Source: an uncultured Bacteroidales bacterium (GTDB lineage Bacteria; Bacteroidota; Bacteroidia; Bacteroidales; F082). Taken from it: 64,000 bases of DNA. The notes below the pieces were generated by a model. That model saw only the letters and a program-made list of their open reading frames with translations, made no database searches and was not told the DNA's origin. Shown here piece after piece: positions 1 to 8,589 of the stretch. The position numbers and the translations under genes are program-made. The stretch covers positions 17,836 through 81,835 of the forward strand of contig CAMJQC010000004.1 in NCBI GenBank assembly GCA_946407975.1, written 5' to 3'. How positions within the stretch are numbered: the stretch's first letter is position 1; the number at the start of each line of letters is the position of its first letter.

Positions 1-1
1 A

Positions 2-1561
2 ATCGGGAGCGCATCGGTCACGGTGAAAGGCGACAAAGTGTCGAGCACCCCGTTCGAAATCAAGGTGTTGCCCGACGATGGCAGCTCCTCAAGTGGAGGA
101 GCCTCGGCAAGCCAGTCGCCATCGTCTCAACAGCAAAGCAACACGAACGACCCGCAAGTCAGTGGCAAAGACCTGTTTTTGAAAGTGTCGTCTTCGAAAC
201 GCTCCGTTTATCTCGGCGAACAAGTCGTATTGTCCTATAAGCTCTATACCAGAGTTCCCGTACATTCCCTTTCGGTCGTCAAGACGCCTTCGTATGGTGG
301 TGCATGGATGAAAGACATCAGTAACGACAATGGCGGTGCCTTGAAGCAGACCTCGGAATATGTCAATGGCATCGAATACACCGTTGCCGAACTTCAGAGG
401 CTCGTTTTAGTACCGCAAAAGACAGGGAAACTTGTCATCGATCCTATGACTGTGGAGTGCATCGCACAAGTTCAAACGCAAAGTGGTAGCCGTCGCAGCA
501 TGGATCCTTTTGACGCTTTCTTCAACGATCCGTTCTTTAACCGAAACATCGTCAACGTCAAGAAAGAGATCAGTTCCTCTTCGCTTGGCATTGATGTGAA
601 GAGTCTGCCGGAAAATGGCAAGCCAGACAGCTTTGCAGGTGCAGTGGGCAATTACAACTTCAAGTCGGATGTTGATAAAACCGAGTTGAAGACCAACGAA
701 GCGTTTACCCTGACCTTGACTGTTTCAGGGACGGGCAATGTGGAGTTGCTGGAGATGCCTAAGCCTGTTTTCCCTCCTGATTTTGAGGCTTATGACCCAA
801 AAATCGTGACCAATGTGGATCCTACCACAACGGGCTTGTCGGGAACGAAAAAAGCGGAGTATCTCGTCATCCCTCGCCGCGCCGGTGAATTCAGCATTTC
901 CCCCGTTTCATTCTCTTTTTTCAATCCGACTACAGGATCGTATTCCCAGATTCAATCGCCTCAGTATAACTTCTCGGTTGAAAAAGGCGAAGGCGGCGAT
1001 TCGGAAAATGCCATTTATGCCTCTAATCAAGAAGACATCAAGTACTTGGGTAGCGACATCCGTCATATCAACACGGGCAATCCTGGATTACGGCAGAGCG
1101 GCTCGTCGTTTTTTGGCTCAGTATTATATTTCATCCTTCTTGTCGCCTTGTTGCTTGCTTTCATTCTTGCGTTAGTTCTTTCCAAGAAACGCGCTGAATA
1201 TAAGCAGGATGCCGCCAAAGTGCGTAACAAGCAAGCCGACCGTGTGGCACGTGGAAGGTTGAAAAACGCCTTGAAATACCTTAAGGCTAACAATCAAAAT
1301 GCATTTTATGTTGAAATGTCCCAGGCTTTGTGGGGCTATATCTCCGACAAGATGGGCATTGAGCAATCGAAACTCTCCATGGATACCGTGAGCGAAGCCT
1401 TGAAGTCAAAAGAAGTCCCTGATGACCTGACGCAACAGTTTGTCAATACGTTGAACATGTGTGAATTTGCTCGTTTTGCCCCTGGCGATGAAGGCAAGAA
1501 GATGGAAGACCTTTATCAGCAAGGCATCGATGTCATTACAAAAGCAGAAAAAGTCTTATAA
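2..1561 (+). CDS. batD: BatD family protein, 5' partial
   Basis: The reading frame is open from the first base of the window, so the start lies upstream; a GTG at 23 is internal, because the residues before it (IGSASVTVKG) fit the family. BatD is a membrane-anchored protein of the Bat (Bacteroides aerotolerance) operon, thought to act at the cell envelope with the VWA proteins BatA/BatB. Visible are extracytoplasmic beta-rich BatD domains split by a Ser/Gln-rich linker, one transmembrane helix at about residues 370-391 of this fragment (SVLYFILLVALLLAFILALV), then a basic cytoplasmic helical tail of about 120 residues. batE follows 19 bp downstream and is surely cotranscribed. Function rests on family membership; the family identity is quite sure. 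Confidence 0.85.
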   Translation: MGSASVTVKGDKVSSTPFEIKVLPDDGSSSSGGASASQSPSSQQQSNTNDPQVSGKDLFLKVSSSKRSVYLGEQVVLSYKLYTRVPVHSLSVVKTPSYGGAWMKDISNDNGGALKQTSEYVNGIEYTVAELQRLVLVPQKTGKLVIDPMTVECIAQVQTQSGSRRSMDPFDAFFNDPFFNRNIVNVKKEISSSSLGIDVKSLPENGKPDSFAGAVGNYNFKSDVDKTELKTNEAFTLTLTVSGTGNVELLEMPKPVFPPDFEAYDPKIVTNVDPTTTGLSGTKKAEYLVIPRRAGEFSISPVSFSFFNPTTGSYSQIQSPQYNFSVEKGEGGDSENAIYASNQEDIKYLGSDIRHINTGNPGLRQSGSSFFGSVLYFILLVALLLAFILALVLSKKRAEYKQDAAKVRNKQADRVARGRLKNALKYLKANNQNAFYVEMSQALWGYISDKMGIEQSKLSMDTVSEALKSKEVPDDLTQQFVNTLNMCEFARFAPGDEGKKMEDLYQQGIDVITKAEKVL

Positions 1562-1580
1562 TCAGTTAGAAATTACGACT

Positions 1581-2339
1581 ATGAAAAAGATAATCTTATC
1601 GGTATGCCTCTTTATTATTGGTATGAGCGCTTTTGCACAACAGGATGCTGAAACGTGGTTTGACCAGGCCAATGCCGCATATAACGAAGGAAGATACGAC
1701 ACGGCCATGATCCTCTATCAGTCGGTCCTTGACGCTGATGTGGAGTCTGCCTCTCTGTATTGCAATATGGGCGATGCACAATACAAGTTGCGCAACTATC
1801 CTATGGCTATTTATTACTATGAAAAAGCGTTGAAATTAGATCCTGGTTATGATGACGCAAGACATAATCTGAAAATCGCCAATCTGGCCATTGTGGACAA
1901 GATAGAGCCGGTCCCACAGTCGTTCATAGCACGTGGATGGGACAAGGTGAAAAACCTTCATGCTACGGATGGTTGGGCTGTCTTGTCGCTCGCTTTTTTT
2001 GCCCTATTGTTGATTTCACTGTTTGCCTTCTTCCGTTCCCGTCGAATGGGTTTACGTAAAACAGGCTTTTTCGTGGCGGTTTTGTCTTTGTTGCTTTTTG
2101 CTTTCTCTGTCATTTTCGCTTTGCAGTCGCATCACGATCTTCAAAGCCATGGTGCTGGCATTGTGATGGCGCCTACTGTTATGGTGAAGAGTTCGCCTAA
2201 TGAATCCAGTGTGGACCTTTTTGTCCTTCATGAAGGAACTAAAGTCGAAGTGATGGAAGAAAGCGAATCGTGGCTTAAGATTAAGATTGCCAACGGAAGC
2301 GTGGGTTGGATGCCGTCCTCTTCTTTGGCGACGCTGTAA
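1581..2339 (+). CDS. batE: BatE: TPR and SH3 domain membrane protein
   Basis: A 252-residue protein. The ATG at 1581 is chosen because it opens a signal peptide (MKKIILSVCLFIIGMSAFAQ); an earlier in-frame start would overlap batD and lacks one. After the signal come tetratricopeptide repeats (about residues 22-110, with the typical ALYCNMGDAQYKLRNYPMAI pattern), two hydrophobic segments near residues 135-180, and a C-terminal bacterial SH3 domain (about 190-252). This TPR-TM-SH3 order is the hallmark of BatE. It is probably an envelope scaffold that works with BatA-D; the exact role is not established. It is the last gene of the operon. Confidence 0.85.
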   Translation: MKKIILSVCLFIIGMSAFAQQDAETWFDQANAAYNEGRYDTAMILYQSVLDADVESASLYCNMGDAQYKLRNYPMAIYYYEKALKLDPGYDDARHNLKIANLAIVDKIEPVPQSFIARGWDKVKNLHATDGWAVLSLAFFALLLISLFAFFRSRRMGLRKTGFFVAVLSLLLFAFSVIFALQSHHDLQSHGAGIVMAPTVMVKSSPNESSVDLFVLHEGTKVEVMEESESWLKIKIANGSVGWMPSSSLATL

Positions 2340-2370
2340 CTTTAGATGTACTTATTATTAAAAAAATGCA

Positions 2371-2394
2371 ACGAAAAAAAAGTTTTTTTTTCGT
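2371..2394 (+). terminator. A/T-rich hairpin after batE
   Basis: Perfect 11-bp arms (ACG plus eight A, then eight T plus CGT) with a 2-nt loop lie 31 bp after the batE stop. The stem is nearly all A-T, so it is a weak hairpin; it may end the Bat transcript or simply be a poly-A/poly-T tract. Confidence 0.35.
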
Positions 2395-2404
2395 GCAAAT
2401 TGTG

Positions 2405-2432
2405 TTTGCATTTAGATAATGTATTATATTTG
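2405..2432 (+). promoter_or_regulatory. Bacteroidota promoter for the T9SS propeller gene
   Basis: A -7 box TATATTTG (2425-2432, consensus TAnnTTTG) is preceded by TTTG at 2405-2408, a plausible -33 element. The predicted transcription start is near 2439, leaving a leader of about 50 nt before the ATG at 2491. Confidence 0.6.
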
Positions 2433-2490
2433 CACACTAATTGCATTTTTATAAACAGTTCATTCGAATAATAATTCAAATTCACATGAT

Positions 2491-5394
2491 ATGAAAAAAA
2501 GATTTTTACCTTTCAGTTTATTACTGTTAATCATGGTTTTAGGGCAGTCGATGGCTGTCGCAGAAAACAACGGACACTATGTTCCGCGTGCAAAAGCAAA
2601 CAATACTGCTGACTCCTTTATGGGGATGCTCCGCGCCAATCAGCACACTGGCTTGATCGATCCAGCTTTGGCGATCAAGGCTGCTCAGGCTACGGAATCT
2701 AAAGATGAAGGAGACTTATACTGGCTTAGCATGGGCCCCAACAATATGGGTGGTGAAACGAGTGCTATAGTTTACGACAAGAACTCACGTGTCGTTTATG
2801 CCGGTTCTATGGGCGGTGGCGTCTTCAAGACCTACAATGATGGCATTACCTGGCATCAGGTCGGTGATGCCAACCTCATGGTAAGCTGCATGGCTCAGGA
2901 TGCCGATGGCACTATCTATGTTGGCACTGGTGACGGTGGCAATGCCGCCACGTACAATGGCCTTAGTTTGCAAGGCTATGAAAACAGTTTCGTCGGCAAG
3001 GGCATTTTCTCATTGAAAAATGATCAGTTGACCCAACTTGTCAACACCAGTCCTGAATCCTTGAACGGCGTTTCCTACTGGAGCTACGTTTACGGTATCG
3101 CTTTCTCCGGCGATAAGATGATGGTCGCTAACCAAGGTGGTCTGATGTATTCTACCGACAAAGGTGAAAACTGGAACTTTGCCGTAACTACCGACGGCGA
3201 GGAGATTCAAGGCGTTGGCCAGGCTGTGACGACAACAGCTAATGGCACTTTTGTCGCTGCCGTGGATGGAAAGCTTTATATCGGTACCCCAGATGCCATG
3301 AAGTGCTGCTCTGCAAATTCACAGCAACTTGACGAGGAAGGCAATATCATTGCTATTCCTGCGGCAGGAGCACTTCTCGATGTTGCCACAGCCCCATCAA
3401 ATGACAACGTTCTCTATGCTGCTTGCATAGGCACAACTGGTAATCATACTTCCATTTTCGTTTCTCTTGACAAAGGTAATACCTGGAAGGTCGCCCTCCC
3501 GACGGTTACGCCTGCTCAAGGCCATAATGTCTATGGAACCCGCGGTCTTTACAATCACGGCCTTGCAGTGAATCCTACTGATGACGGTGTGCTTTATGTT
3601 ATGGGCTATAATCTTTGGAGACTCCAAAGACCAGTAAGCGGTCTGGGTTACTATTACGTACATCAGCTGTCTGATGGTGGCGTTACTACCATGTATGAAG
3701 ATACCTATCTGCATGTCGGATTACATTGCATGACTTTCAATCCTAATAATGTTAGAGAATGCTTCATTGGTACTGATGGTGGTATTTTTAAAGGCATTTT
3801 TGGTTCGGAGCTCACTTTCAAGAATTGCAACAGAAATTATGTCACAGCTAAGGCGATGAACGTCGCTTTTGCCAATAATCCGACACGTGCGTTGTGTGCC
3901 GTGTTAGATCATGGTACGGTTCAAATCGATGGTGATGCAAACCAGAATTCTATGGGAACGGGCTATACGATCAATCCGACAGGCATGAATTATGGCATGT
4001 TTGAAGATGGCTCTCAACCAGGTCCTAGCGCAATTTCTCTCGTGAAGCCCAATACCGTATTTGTTACTTATAAAGGAACCGGTTTTGCCCGTTCAGAAAC
4101 GAGTGGTGCCGACTGGGTGTCAACCAACTTCACTGAAAACCTCAACTTTTCTTCGTCAGCTTACCGTAAGCCCCTCTATCTCTACGAAAACTTTGAAGAT
4201 GATAATAATCCGAATACAGTTTGGGCTTATAACTATGGCATTGAACCTGTTTCCGAAGTTACGGCTTACAGTGCGGATGGCTATCCCTTCAATGTTGAAC
4301 TCAGCGCACCTTTAGCTGTTGGCGACTCTGTCGAAGTTCACGATCCCATTAGCTCCAAATTGTACCTTGCCGTCAAAGACTATCTGTATATGACTAGAGG
4401 AGCACTGCAGTTTGGCCAGGCCCCCACTTGGTACACGCTTTCGAATTCAAGCCTCGGTTTTGCAGGTGAACCTTTGAGTATCGGCATGTCAAAGGACGGC
4501 GATGTTATGTTCGTAGGTTTTATGGAAGGCACTCTCTGCCGCATTGATAATCTGAATACGGTTGTAAGCGATACTACTGGTACCATTGGCTCTCTCGCTT
4601 TCCAGGTTACAACCACCGTTATCGAACTTCCTGTTGAGGGTCAATGCATTACTTCAGTTGCTGTGGATCCACGCGATGCCAATAAGGTGATTGTGACCCT
4701 TGGCAATTATGGTAACGAGACTTATGTGCTGTATTCCACCAATGCTTTGTCAAGTGAACCCACTTTTGTCTCAAAGCAAGGTAACCTCCAGGAAATGCCG
4801 GTGTATTCGTCAGTAATCGAGATGGAATCCGGCCTTGTTATTCTTGGCACGGAACACGGTATCTTTACAACGGATAACATTACCAGTTCTAATGTCGAAT
4901 GGACTTATAATGGATCACCGATGGGTGATGTTCCTGTGATGGAATTGAAGCAACAACTCGTATATCATCCCGACCAGGTTGTTTATTCCTATATGACCGA
5001 AGGCAATGAGACCATTCAAGTTTCTGAAGTCTATCCTGGTGTGAACAACACGGGTATCATCTATGCTGCTACGTACGGCAAGGGAATCTTCCGTTGCGAG
5101 AACTTCAAGCAGTATTCTGGCGATGGCGTCGAGGATAATACTGTTGTTGCCGAGAATTGCGTCAGCGTTTATCCTAACCCTGTTAAAGATCAAGCTCTTG
5201 CAAGCTTCGAAGTGAAGTCACAAAGCAACGTGACCTACCAGATCTATGACATGGCAGGACGCCTGGTTAAGAATGTTAACCTTGGCTCTTTCTCTGAAGG
5301 CAAATATGAAGTCCACATTGATGTGGCTGGCCTCGGCAGCGGCGCCTATGTGCTTCGCCTGAACAACGCTACGACTAAGTTCTTGGTCTATTAA
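2491..5394 (+). CDS. T9SS-secreted beta-propeller (BNR/VPS10-like) protein
   Basis: 967 residues. A signal peptide (about residues 1-24) is followed by a long repeat region with Asp-box/BNR-like motifs (for example STDKGENWNF, SLDKGNTWKV, SETSGADWVS), typical of sialidase- or sortilin-type propeller folds. The segment SMGPNNMGGETSAIVYD near residue 85 resembles the first blade of such propellers. The last 75 residues, beginning VYPNPVKDQ, form a type A T9SS sorting domain, so the protein is exported across the outer membrane and likely anchored at the surface. No catalytic sialidase residues could be assigned, so an enzyme activity is not claimed; a binding role is as likely. It is monocistronic, with its own promoter and terminator. 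Confidence 0.8.
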   Translation: MKKRFLPFSLLLLIMVLGQSMAVAENNGHYVPRAKANNTADSFMGMLRANQHTGLIDPALAIKAAQATESKDEGDLYWLSMGPNNMGGETSAIVYDKNSRVVYAGSMGGGVFKTYNDGITWHQVGDANLMVSCMAQDADGTIYVGTGDGGNAATYNGLSLQGYENSFVGKGIFSLKNDQLTQLVNTSPESLNGVSYWSYVYGIAFSGDKMMVANQGGLMYSTDKGENWNFAVTTDGEEIQGVGQAVTTTANGTFVAAVDGKLYIGTPDAMKCCSANSQQLDEEGNIIAIPAAGALLDVATAPSNDNVLYAACIGTTGNHTSIFVSLDKGNTWKVALPTVTPAQGHNVYGTRGLYNHGLAVNPTDDGVLYVMGYNLWRLQRPVSGLGYYYVHQLSDGGVTTMYEDTYLHVGLHCMTFNPNNVRECFIGTDGGIFKGIFGSELTFKNCNRNYVTAKAMNVAFANNPTRALCAVLDHGTVQIDGDANQNSMGTGYTINPTGMNYGMFEDGSQPGPSAISLVKPNTVFVTYKGTGFARSETSGADWVSTNFTENLNFSSSAYRKPLYLYENFEDDNNPNTVWAYNYGIEPVSEVTAYSADGYPFNVELSAPLAVGDSVEVHDPISSKLYLAVKDYLYMTRGALQFGQAPTWYTLSNSSLGFAGEPLSIGMSKDGDVMFVGFMEGTLCRIDNLNTVVSDTTGTIGSLAFQVTTTVIELPVEGQCITSVAVDPRDANKVIVTLGNYGNETYVLYSTNALSSEPTFVSKQGNLQEMPVYSSVIEMESGLVILGTEHGIFTTDNITSSNVEWTYNGSPMGDVPVMELKQQLVYHPDQVVYSYMTEGNETIQVSEVYPGVNNTGIIYAATYGKGIFRCENFKQYSGDGVEDNTVVAENCVSVYPNPVKDQALASFEVKSQSNVTYQIYDMAGRLVKNVNLGSFSEGKYEVHIDVAGLGSGAYVLRLNNATTKFLVY

Positions 5395-5411
5395 ATCCAG
5401 GTAAAAATCTG

Positions 5412-5445
5412 AAAAAAGGAGGACCTGTGGTCCTCCTTTTTTTTA
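5412..5445 (+). terminator. Rho-independent terminator
   Basis: A strong hairpin with arms AAGGAGGACC and GGTCCTCCTT and a 3-nt loop, followed by a run of T. It lies just after the T9SS gene. The remaining bases up to 5667 hold only a weak shadow reading frame; no gene is supported there. Confidence 0.9.
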
Positions 5446-5667
5446 TGTCCTTATTGCCAGAAGCGTTTTCGTTTTCGTTGATCGTGCAACTTCCGGCAGT
5501 TTTTTGTCGTATGACAGTTGAAGCCATTGATTGCTTGACGTTGGCGGTTCATGTATTTATAGAACAATATGGAAGGCCTTGGCCTGGCTGGAATTCGATG
5601 TTGAACGGAATCGCGTATTTAAGATGTCGTTATGTTCCGTTTATCAGTTTGAATGAAAAAGGAGAAG

Positions 5668-6456
5668 TTACAGTTTGTTGAATCTGGAACCCCAGTTGTA
5701 GGACAGGAACAGCGTGACGAAGACCTTTTGGTTCCGTCTCGAGTCTATTATTGATACGCCTACTGGGAAGTACTCGGCAACGACGCCGAAATGAATGGCT
5801 TGCATCCTGACGCGTGAAGTCCCAATGTCGAAATTGAGGCCTGTTTTAGCATGAATTCCTGGCGAGAGTCTGATTTCATTCAGACCTTTCGCAAAGGGGG
5901 CTCTGCCGACGATACCCATCCATTGCCCGTTGTCATCGAAAGTCTGTTCTTCATAGACTTCTTGATAGGAGCCAGAGCTGTCAGGACGGTATATGATGAC
6001 ATAGTAATAATAAGGCTTCATTAAGGCGAGTGTGGCTCCAGCTTCGTAGGTCCAGCGTAGTTCCACACCGCCCCAATAGGGCTTGCCGAAGATACGCTTT
6101 TCCCATCCATAACCGAAACGGAGAAGAAAGACGCTGTTCAGTTTGCCATATACATACGGCCGTGCAGACCAACTATAGTTGGTAGCTATTTTTATTTCTT
6201 TTAAGTCGTGGAGAGAAGCGAGACTGAATTCCCAATTGGTGGTGCTATAAATGCTTTTTATCCGGCCGAGCTTGAATCCCGCCCCCAGCCCTTGAGAATG
6301 GATTGCGACATGGATGGAATTCTGGCGACTGTAAAGGAGCCGCTCTTCAAGGGGTTTGTCGTCAGGCCTTTCAACATCTATTTCTTGTGCCAAGGTTAAC
6401 AAAGGTAAGGCACATATGAACAGGAAAGGGAACAGGCGCAAAAGCGGCTTTTTCAT
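5668..6456 (-). CDS. Secreted protein, probable outer-membrane beta-barrel, unknown
   Basis: 262 residues with a clear signal peptide (MKKPLLRLFPFLFICALPLLTLAQ). The remainder alternates aromatic and polar residues in short strands (LRFGYGWEKRIF, GGVELRWTYEAG, VFVTLFLSYNWGSRF) and ends in an aromatic-rich strand, as outer-membrane barrels do. I do not recognise a named family. It lies 18 bp downstream of a small lipoprotein gene on the same strand, so the two are likely one transcript. The motif KRIFGKPYWGGVELRW recalls conserved hypothetical proteins of Bacteroidota, but no function is claimed. Confidence 0.75.
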   Translation of the reverse strand: MKKPLLRLFPFLFICALPLLTLAQEIDVERPDDKPLEERLLYSRQNSIHVAIHSQGLGAGFKLGRIKSIYSTTNWEFSLASLHDLKEIKIATNYSWSARPYVYGKLNSVFLLRFGYGWEKRIFGKPYWGGVELRWTYEAGATLALMKPYYYYVIIYRPDSSGSYQEVYEEQTFDDNGQWMGIVGRAPFAKGLNEIRLSPGIHAKTGLNFDIGTSRVRMQAIHFGVVAEYFPVGVSIIDSRRNQKVFVTLFLSYNWGSRFNKL

Positions 6457-6474
6457 GGCATTGCTGCGCTATGA

Positions 6475-6606
6475 TTAATAGCGTGTCTCTTTTTGGAACT
6501 TGCGCGTTTCACCGTAGGCAGGGCAATTGGAGTTTGATTTGCAGGAGGACATGATAATGCCTGCAACAAAAGCCGTCAGGAGGACGATGGCAATTCTCTT
6601 CTTCAT
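6475..6606 (-). CDS. Small lipoprotein with CPAYG motif
   Basis: A 43-residue lipoprotein. The ATG at 6606 gives a compact signal peptide ending in a lipobox (MSSC), with the lipidated Cys at about residue 21, followed by a 22-residue tail containing NCPAYGE and ending in TRY. Starts further upstream would place non-signal sequence in front. It precedes the predicted barrel protein by 18 bp. Short lipoproteins with a CPAY-type tail recur in Bacteroidota, but their role is unknown to me. Confidence 0.65.
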   Translation of the reverse strand: MKKRIAIVLLTAFVAGIIMSSCKSNSNCPAYGETRKFQKETRY

Positions 6607-6713
6607 ATTGAATGGTTTTATTTTGCAAAATAACGTATTTTTATCGGATTTATTACCATCTTTGCATAATAATTTAAACGGAAGCAAGGAATTGTCAGAC
6701 TGCAATTGCTGTA

Positions 6714-7397
6714 ATGATGGAAGTAAGAAAACCCGATATTGATGAAAGCTGGTATCGTGTGCTGCAAGACCAGTTTCGAGACCCCTATTTTGCCGCTTTG
6801 AAATCTTTTTTGGTGCAGGAGAAACAACATTATGTCGTTTACCCTCCTGGGAAACTGATTTTTAATGCTTTTAATCTTACCCCTTTCGATAAGGTCAAGG
6901 TTGTTATTCTAGGCCAGGATCCTTATCATGGACCAGGGCAGGCGCATGGGCTTTCTTTTTCAGTACCTGACGGGATCCAGCAGCCCCCGAGTCTGCAGAA
7001 TATCTTTAAGGAGATACAAAACGATTTAGGCTATCCTCCCCCGAAATCGGGCAATTTGGAGAAATGGGCAAAAGAGGGTGTGCTCTTGCTCAACGCATCA
7101 CTGACGGTGCGCGATGGACAAGCCGCTTCGCACGCCCATCATGGATGGGAAGTCTTCACGGATGCTGCCATCAAAGCGTTATCCGATAAAAAGGAGAACT
7201 TGGTGTTTATCCTTTGGGGCAACTATGCCATTGCAAAGGAATCACTTATTGATACCCGTAAACACTTGGTGCTTAAGTCCGTGCACCCGTCGCCACTCTC
7301 GGCGAGCAGAGGCTTCTTCGGTTGCCATCACTTCTCCAAGACCAACAATTATCTCATAGAACATGGTATCAGCCCTATTGATTGGCGATTAGAGTAA
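6714..7397 (+). CDS. ung: Uracil-DNA glycosylase, family 1
   Basis: Removes uracil from DNA as the first step of base excision repair. 227 residues, the usual length. The catalytic water-activating motif [10 protein letters not shown] is present with Asp at residue 69, and the uracil/DNA-binding loop [19 protein letters not shown] lies near the C-terminus. Two adjacent ATG codons (6714 and 6717) could each serve as start. rdgB follows after 20 bp; both are genome-sanitising enzymes, one acting on DNA and one on the nucleotide pool, and they probably share a transcript. Confidence 0.97.
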   Translation: MMEVRKPDIDESWYRVLQDQFRDPYFAALKSFLVQEKQHYVVYPPGKLIFNAFNLTPFDKVKVVILGQDPYHGPGQAHGLSFSVPDGIQQPPSLQNIFKEIQNDLGYPPPKSGNLEKWAKEGVLLLNASLTVRDGQAASHAHHGWEVFTDAAIKALSDKKENLVFILWGNYAIAKESLIDTRKHLVLKSVHPSPLSASRGFFGCHHFSKTNNYLIEHGISPIDWRLE

Positions 7398-7417
7398 TTT
7401 GTTTAATTCGATTAGCA

Positions 7418-8002
7418 ATGAATAAAATTGTTTTTGCCACCAACAATCTGCATAAACTGGAAGAAATACGGCAGATTATGGATGGCTTTTATGAGGTTCT
7501 GAGCCTGACCGACATCGGTTGTTATGAGGAGATTGTCGAAGATGCCGATACGCTTGACGGAAATGCTCAAATCAAAGCGGATTTCGTGACCAACAGATAC
7601 CACATGGACTGTTTCGCCGATGATTCAGGTCTCGAAGTGGAAGCTTTGAATGGCGCGCCAGGCGTGTATTCCGCCCGTTATGCCGGCGAACACTGCACCT
7701 ATCAGGATAATGTCGACAAACTCCTGGCAGCTCTTGATGGCGTACAGAATCGCAAAGCGGCGTTCCGTACGGTCATTGCATTGAATCTGCAAGGCCAAAC
7801 CTATCATTTTGAAGGACGTTGTGACGGCATGATTGCCACTGAACAGCGGGGTGAAGGCGGATTTGGCTACGATCCCGTGTTTCAACCTGATGGCTATGAC
7901 AAGACCTTTTCTGAATTGGGTGTAGAGGTGAAGAACAAGATTAGTCATAGGGGGAAAGCTACGCAAAAACTCATCTCCTTTTTGCAAAATTATGTGAAAT
8001 AG
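7418..8002 (+). CDS. rdgB: XTP/dITP diphosphatase (non-canonical purine NTPase)
   Basis: Hydrolyses dITP, XTP and ITP to monophosphates, keeping deaminated purines out of DNA and RNA. 194 residues, as expected. The N-terminal triphosphate motif [11 protein letters not shown], the metal/active-site motif [12 protein letters not shown] and the GFGYDPVF motif are all present. The ATG at 7418 is chosen because it starts the family motif directly ([10 protein letters not shown]); an earlier in-frame start would overlap ung. It lies 20 bp behind ung, in the same likely operon. Confidence 0.95.
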   Translation: MNKIVFATNNLHKLEEIRQIMDGFYEVLSLTDIGCYEEIVEDADTLDGNAQIKADFVTNRYHMDCFADDSGLEVEALNGAPGVYSARYAGEHCTYQDNVDKLLAALDGVQNRKAAFRTVIALNLQGQTYHFEGRCDGMIATEQRGEGGFGYDPVFQPDGYDKTFSELGVEVKNKISHRGKATQKLISFLQNYVK

Positions 8003-8032
8003 TTTTTTTCTATTGACAAATACTTTTTTTCC

Positions 8033-8040
8033 TATTTTTG
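8033..8040 (+). promoter_or_regulatory. -7 promoter box TATTTTTG
   Basis: An exact TAnnTTTG match 42 bp upstream of the lipoprotein start at 8083, with a weak TTG at 8013-8015 at the -33 distance. Confidence 0.55.
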
Positions 8041-8082
8041 TAGAAACTATTCAACATTATTCATTTATAAATAAAAAGAGCT

Positions 8083-8508
8083 ATGAAAAAAGCATTACAA
8101 ATCTTCGTTTTGGTAGTCGCCGTTGCTCTTGGCTTTTCAAGTTGCAAGACCTACCATAAATCCATGAGCAATTCAAACGTTTACTTGCAACTCACGACCG
8201 ACGATGTCGAACTCTCTGAACCATTTACTGCTGATGCTACAACGGTTTTAGTCCTTGGCATTGACTGGAGCAGACTGTTCGGTCGCATCGAATCAGGTTT
8301 TGTTGGTGGTTTGCCGATTCTTGGCGTGCCTGTAGGCGACCAAACGGCCAACTATGCCCTGTATAAACTCATGCAAGAGCATCCTGGCTACGATTGCATC
8401 GTTTATCCTCAATATTACAAAACCATCAAGGCACCTATTCTGGGAACTCCAATTTATTCCAAGACGACCGTGCAAGCAACGGCAAGACTGGGAAAACTGA
8501 AGAAGTAA
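8083..8508 (+). CDS. Lipoprotein of unknown function
   Basis: 141 residues. A lipoprotein signal peptide ends in a lipobox (GFSSC, Cys at about residue 21). The mature part contains VLGIDWSRLFGRIESGFVGGLPILGVP, a glycine-rich, possibly membrane-active hairpin, followed by a compact alpha/beta segment (YALYKLMQEHPGYDCIVYPQYY). This pattern is seen in small Bacteroidota lipoproteins with a TRL-like (YceK-like) layout, but I cannot name a function. It stands alone between its own promoter and a terminator. Confidence 0.75.
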   Translation: MKKALQIFVLVVAVALGFSSCKTYHKSMSNSNVYLQLTTDDVELSEPFTADATTVLVLGIDWSRLFGRIESGFVGGLPILGVPVGDQTANYALYKLMQEHPGYDCIVYPQYYKTIKAPILGTPIYSKTTVQATARLGKLKK

Positions 8509-8524
8509 ACGTTTGTCAAAACAC

Positions 8525-8562
8525 GAAAAAAAGCAAGGACTGAAAAGCCCTTGCTTTTTTTA
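8525..8562 (+). terminator. Rho-independent terminator
   Basis: Arms AAGCAAGG and CCTTGCTT around an 11-nt loop, followed by a T run and preceded by an A run. It could serve the rightward lipoprotein gene and, in part, the leftward alaS. Confidence 0.85.
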
Positions 8563-8589
8563 TTGATTGATGCGATAATGCATCTCGTT

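Noticed and set aside
5427-5681. 84-residue plus-strand frame after the T9SS propeller gene.
   Set aside because: It begins inside the terminator hairpin, has no promoter or start context, and its composition looks random.
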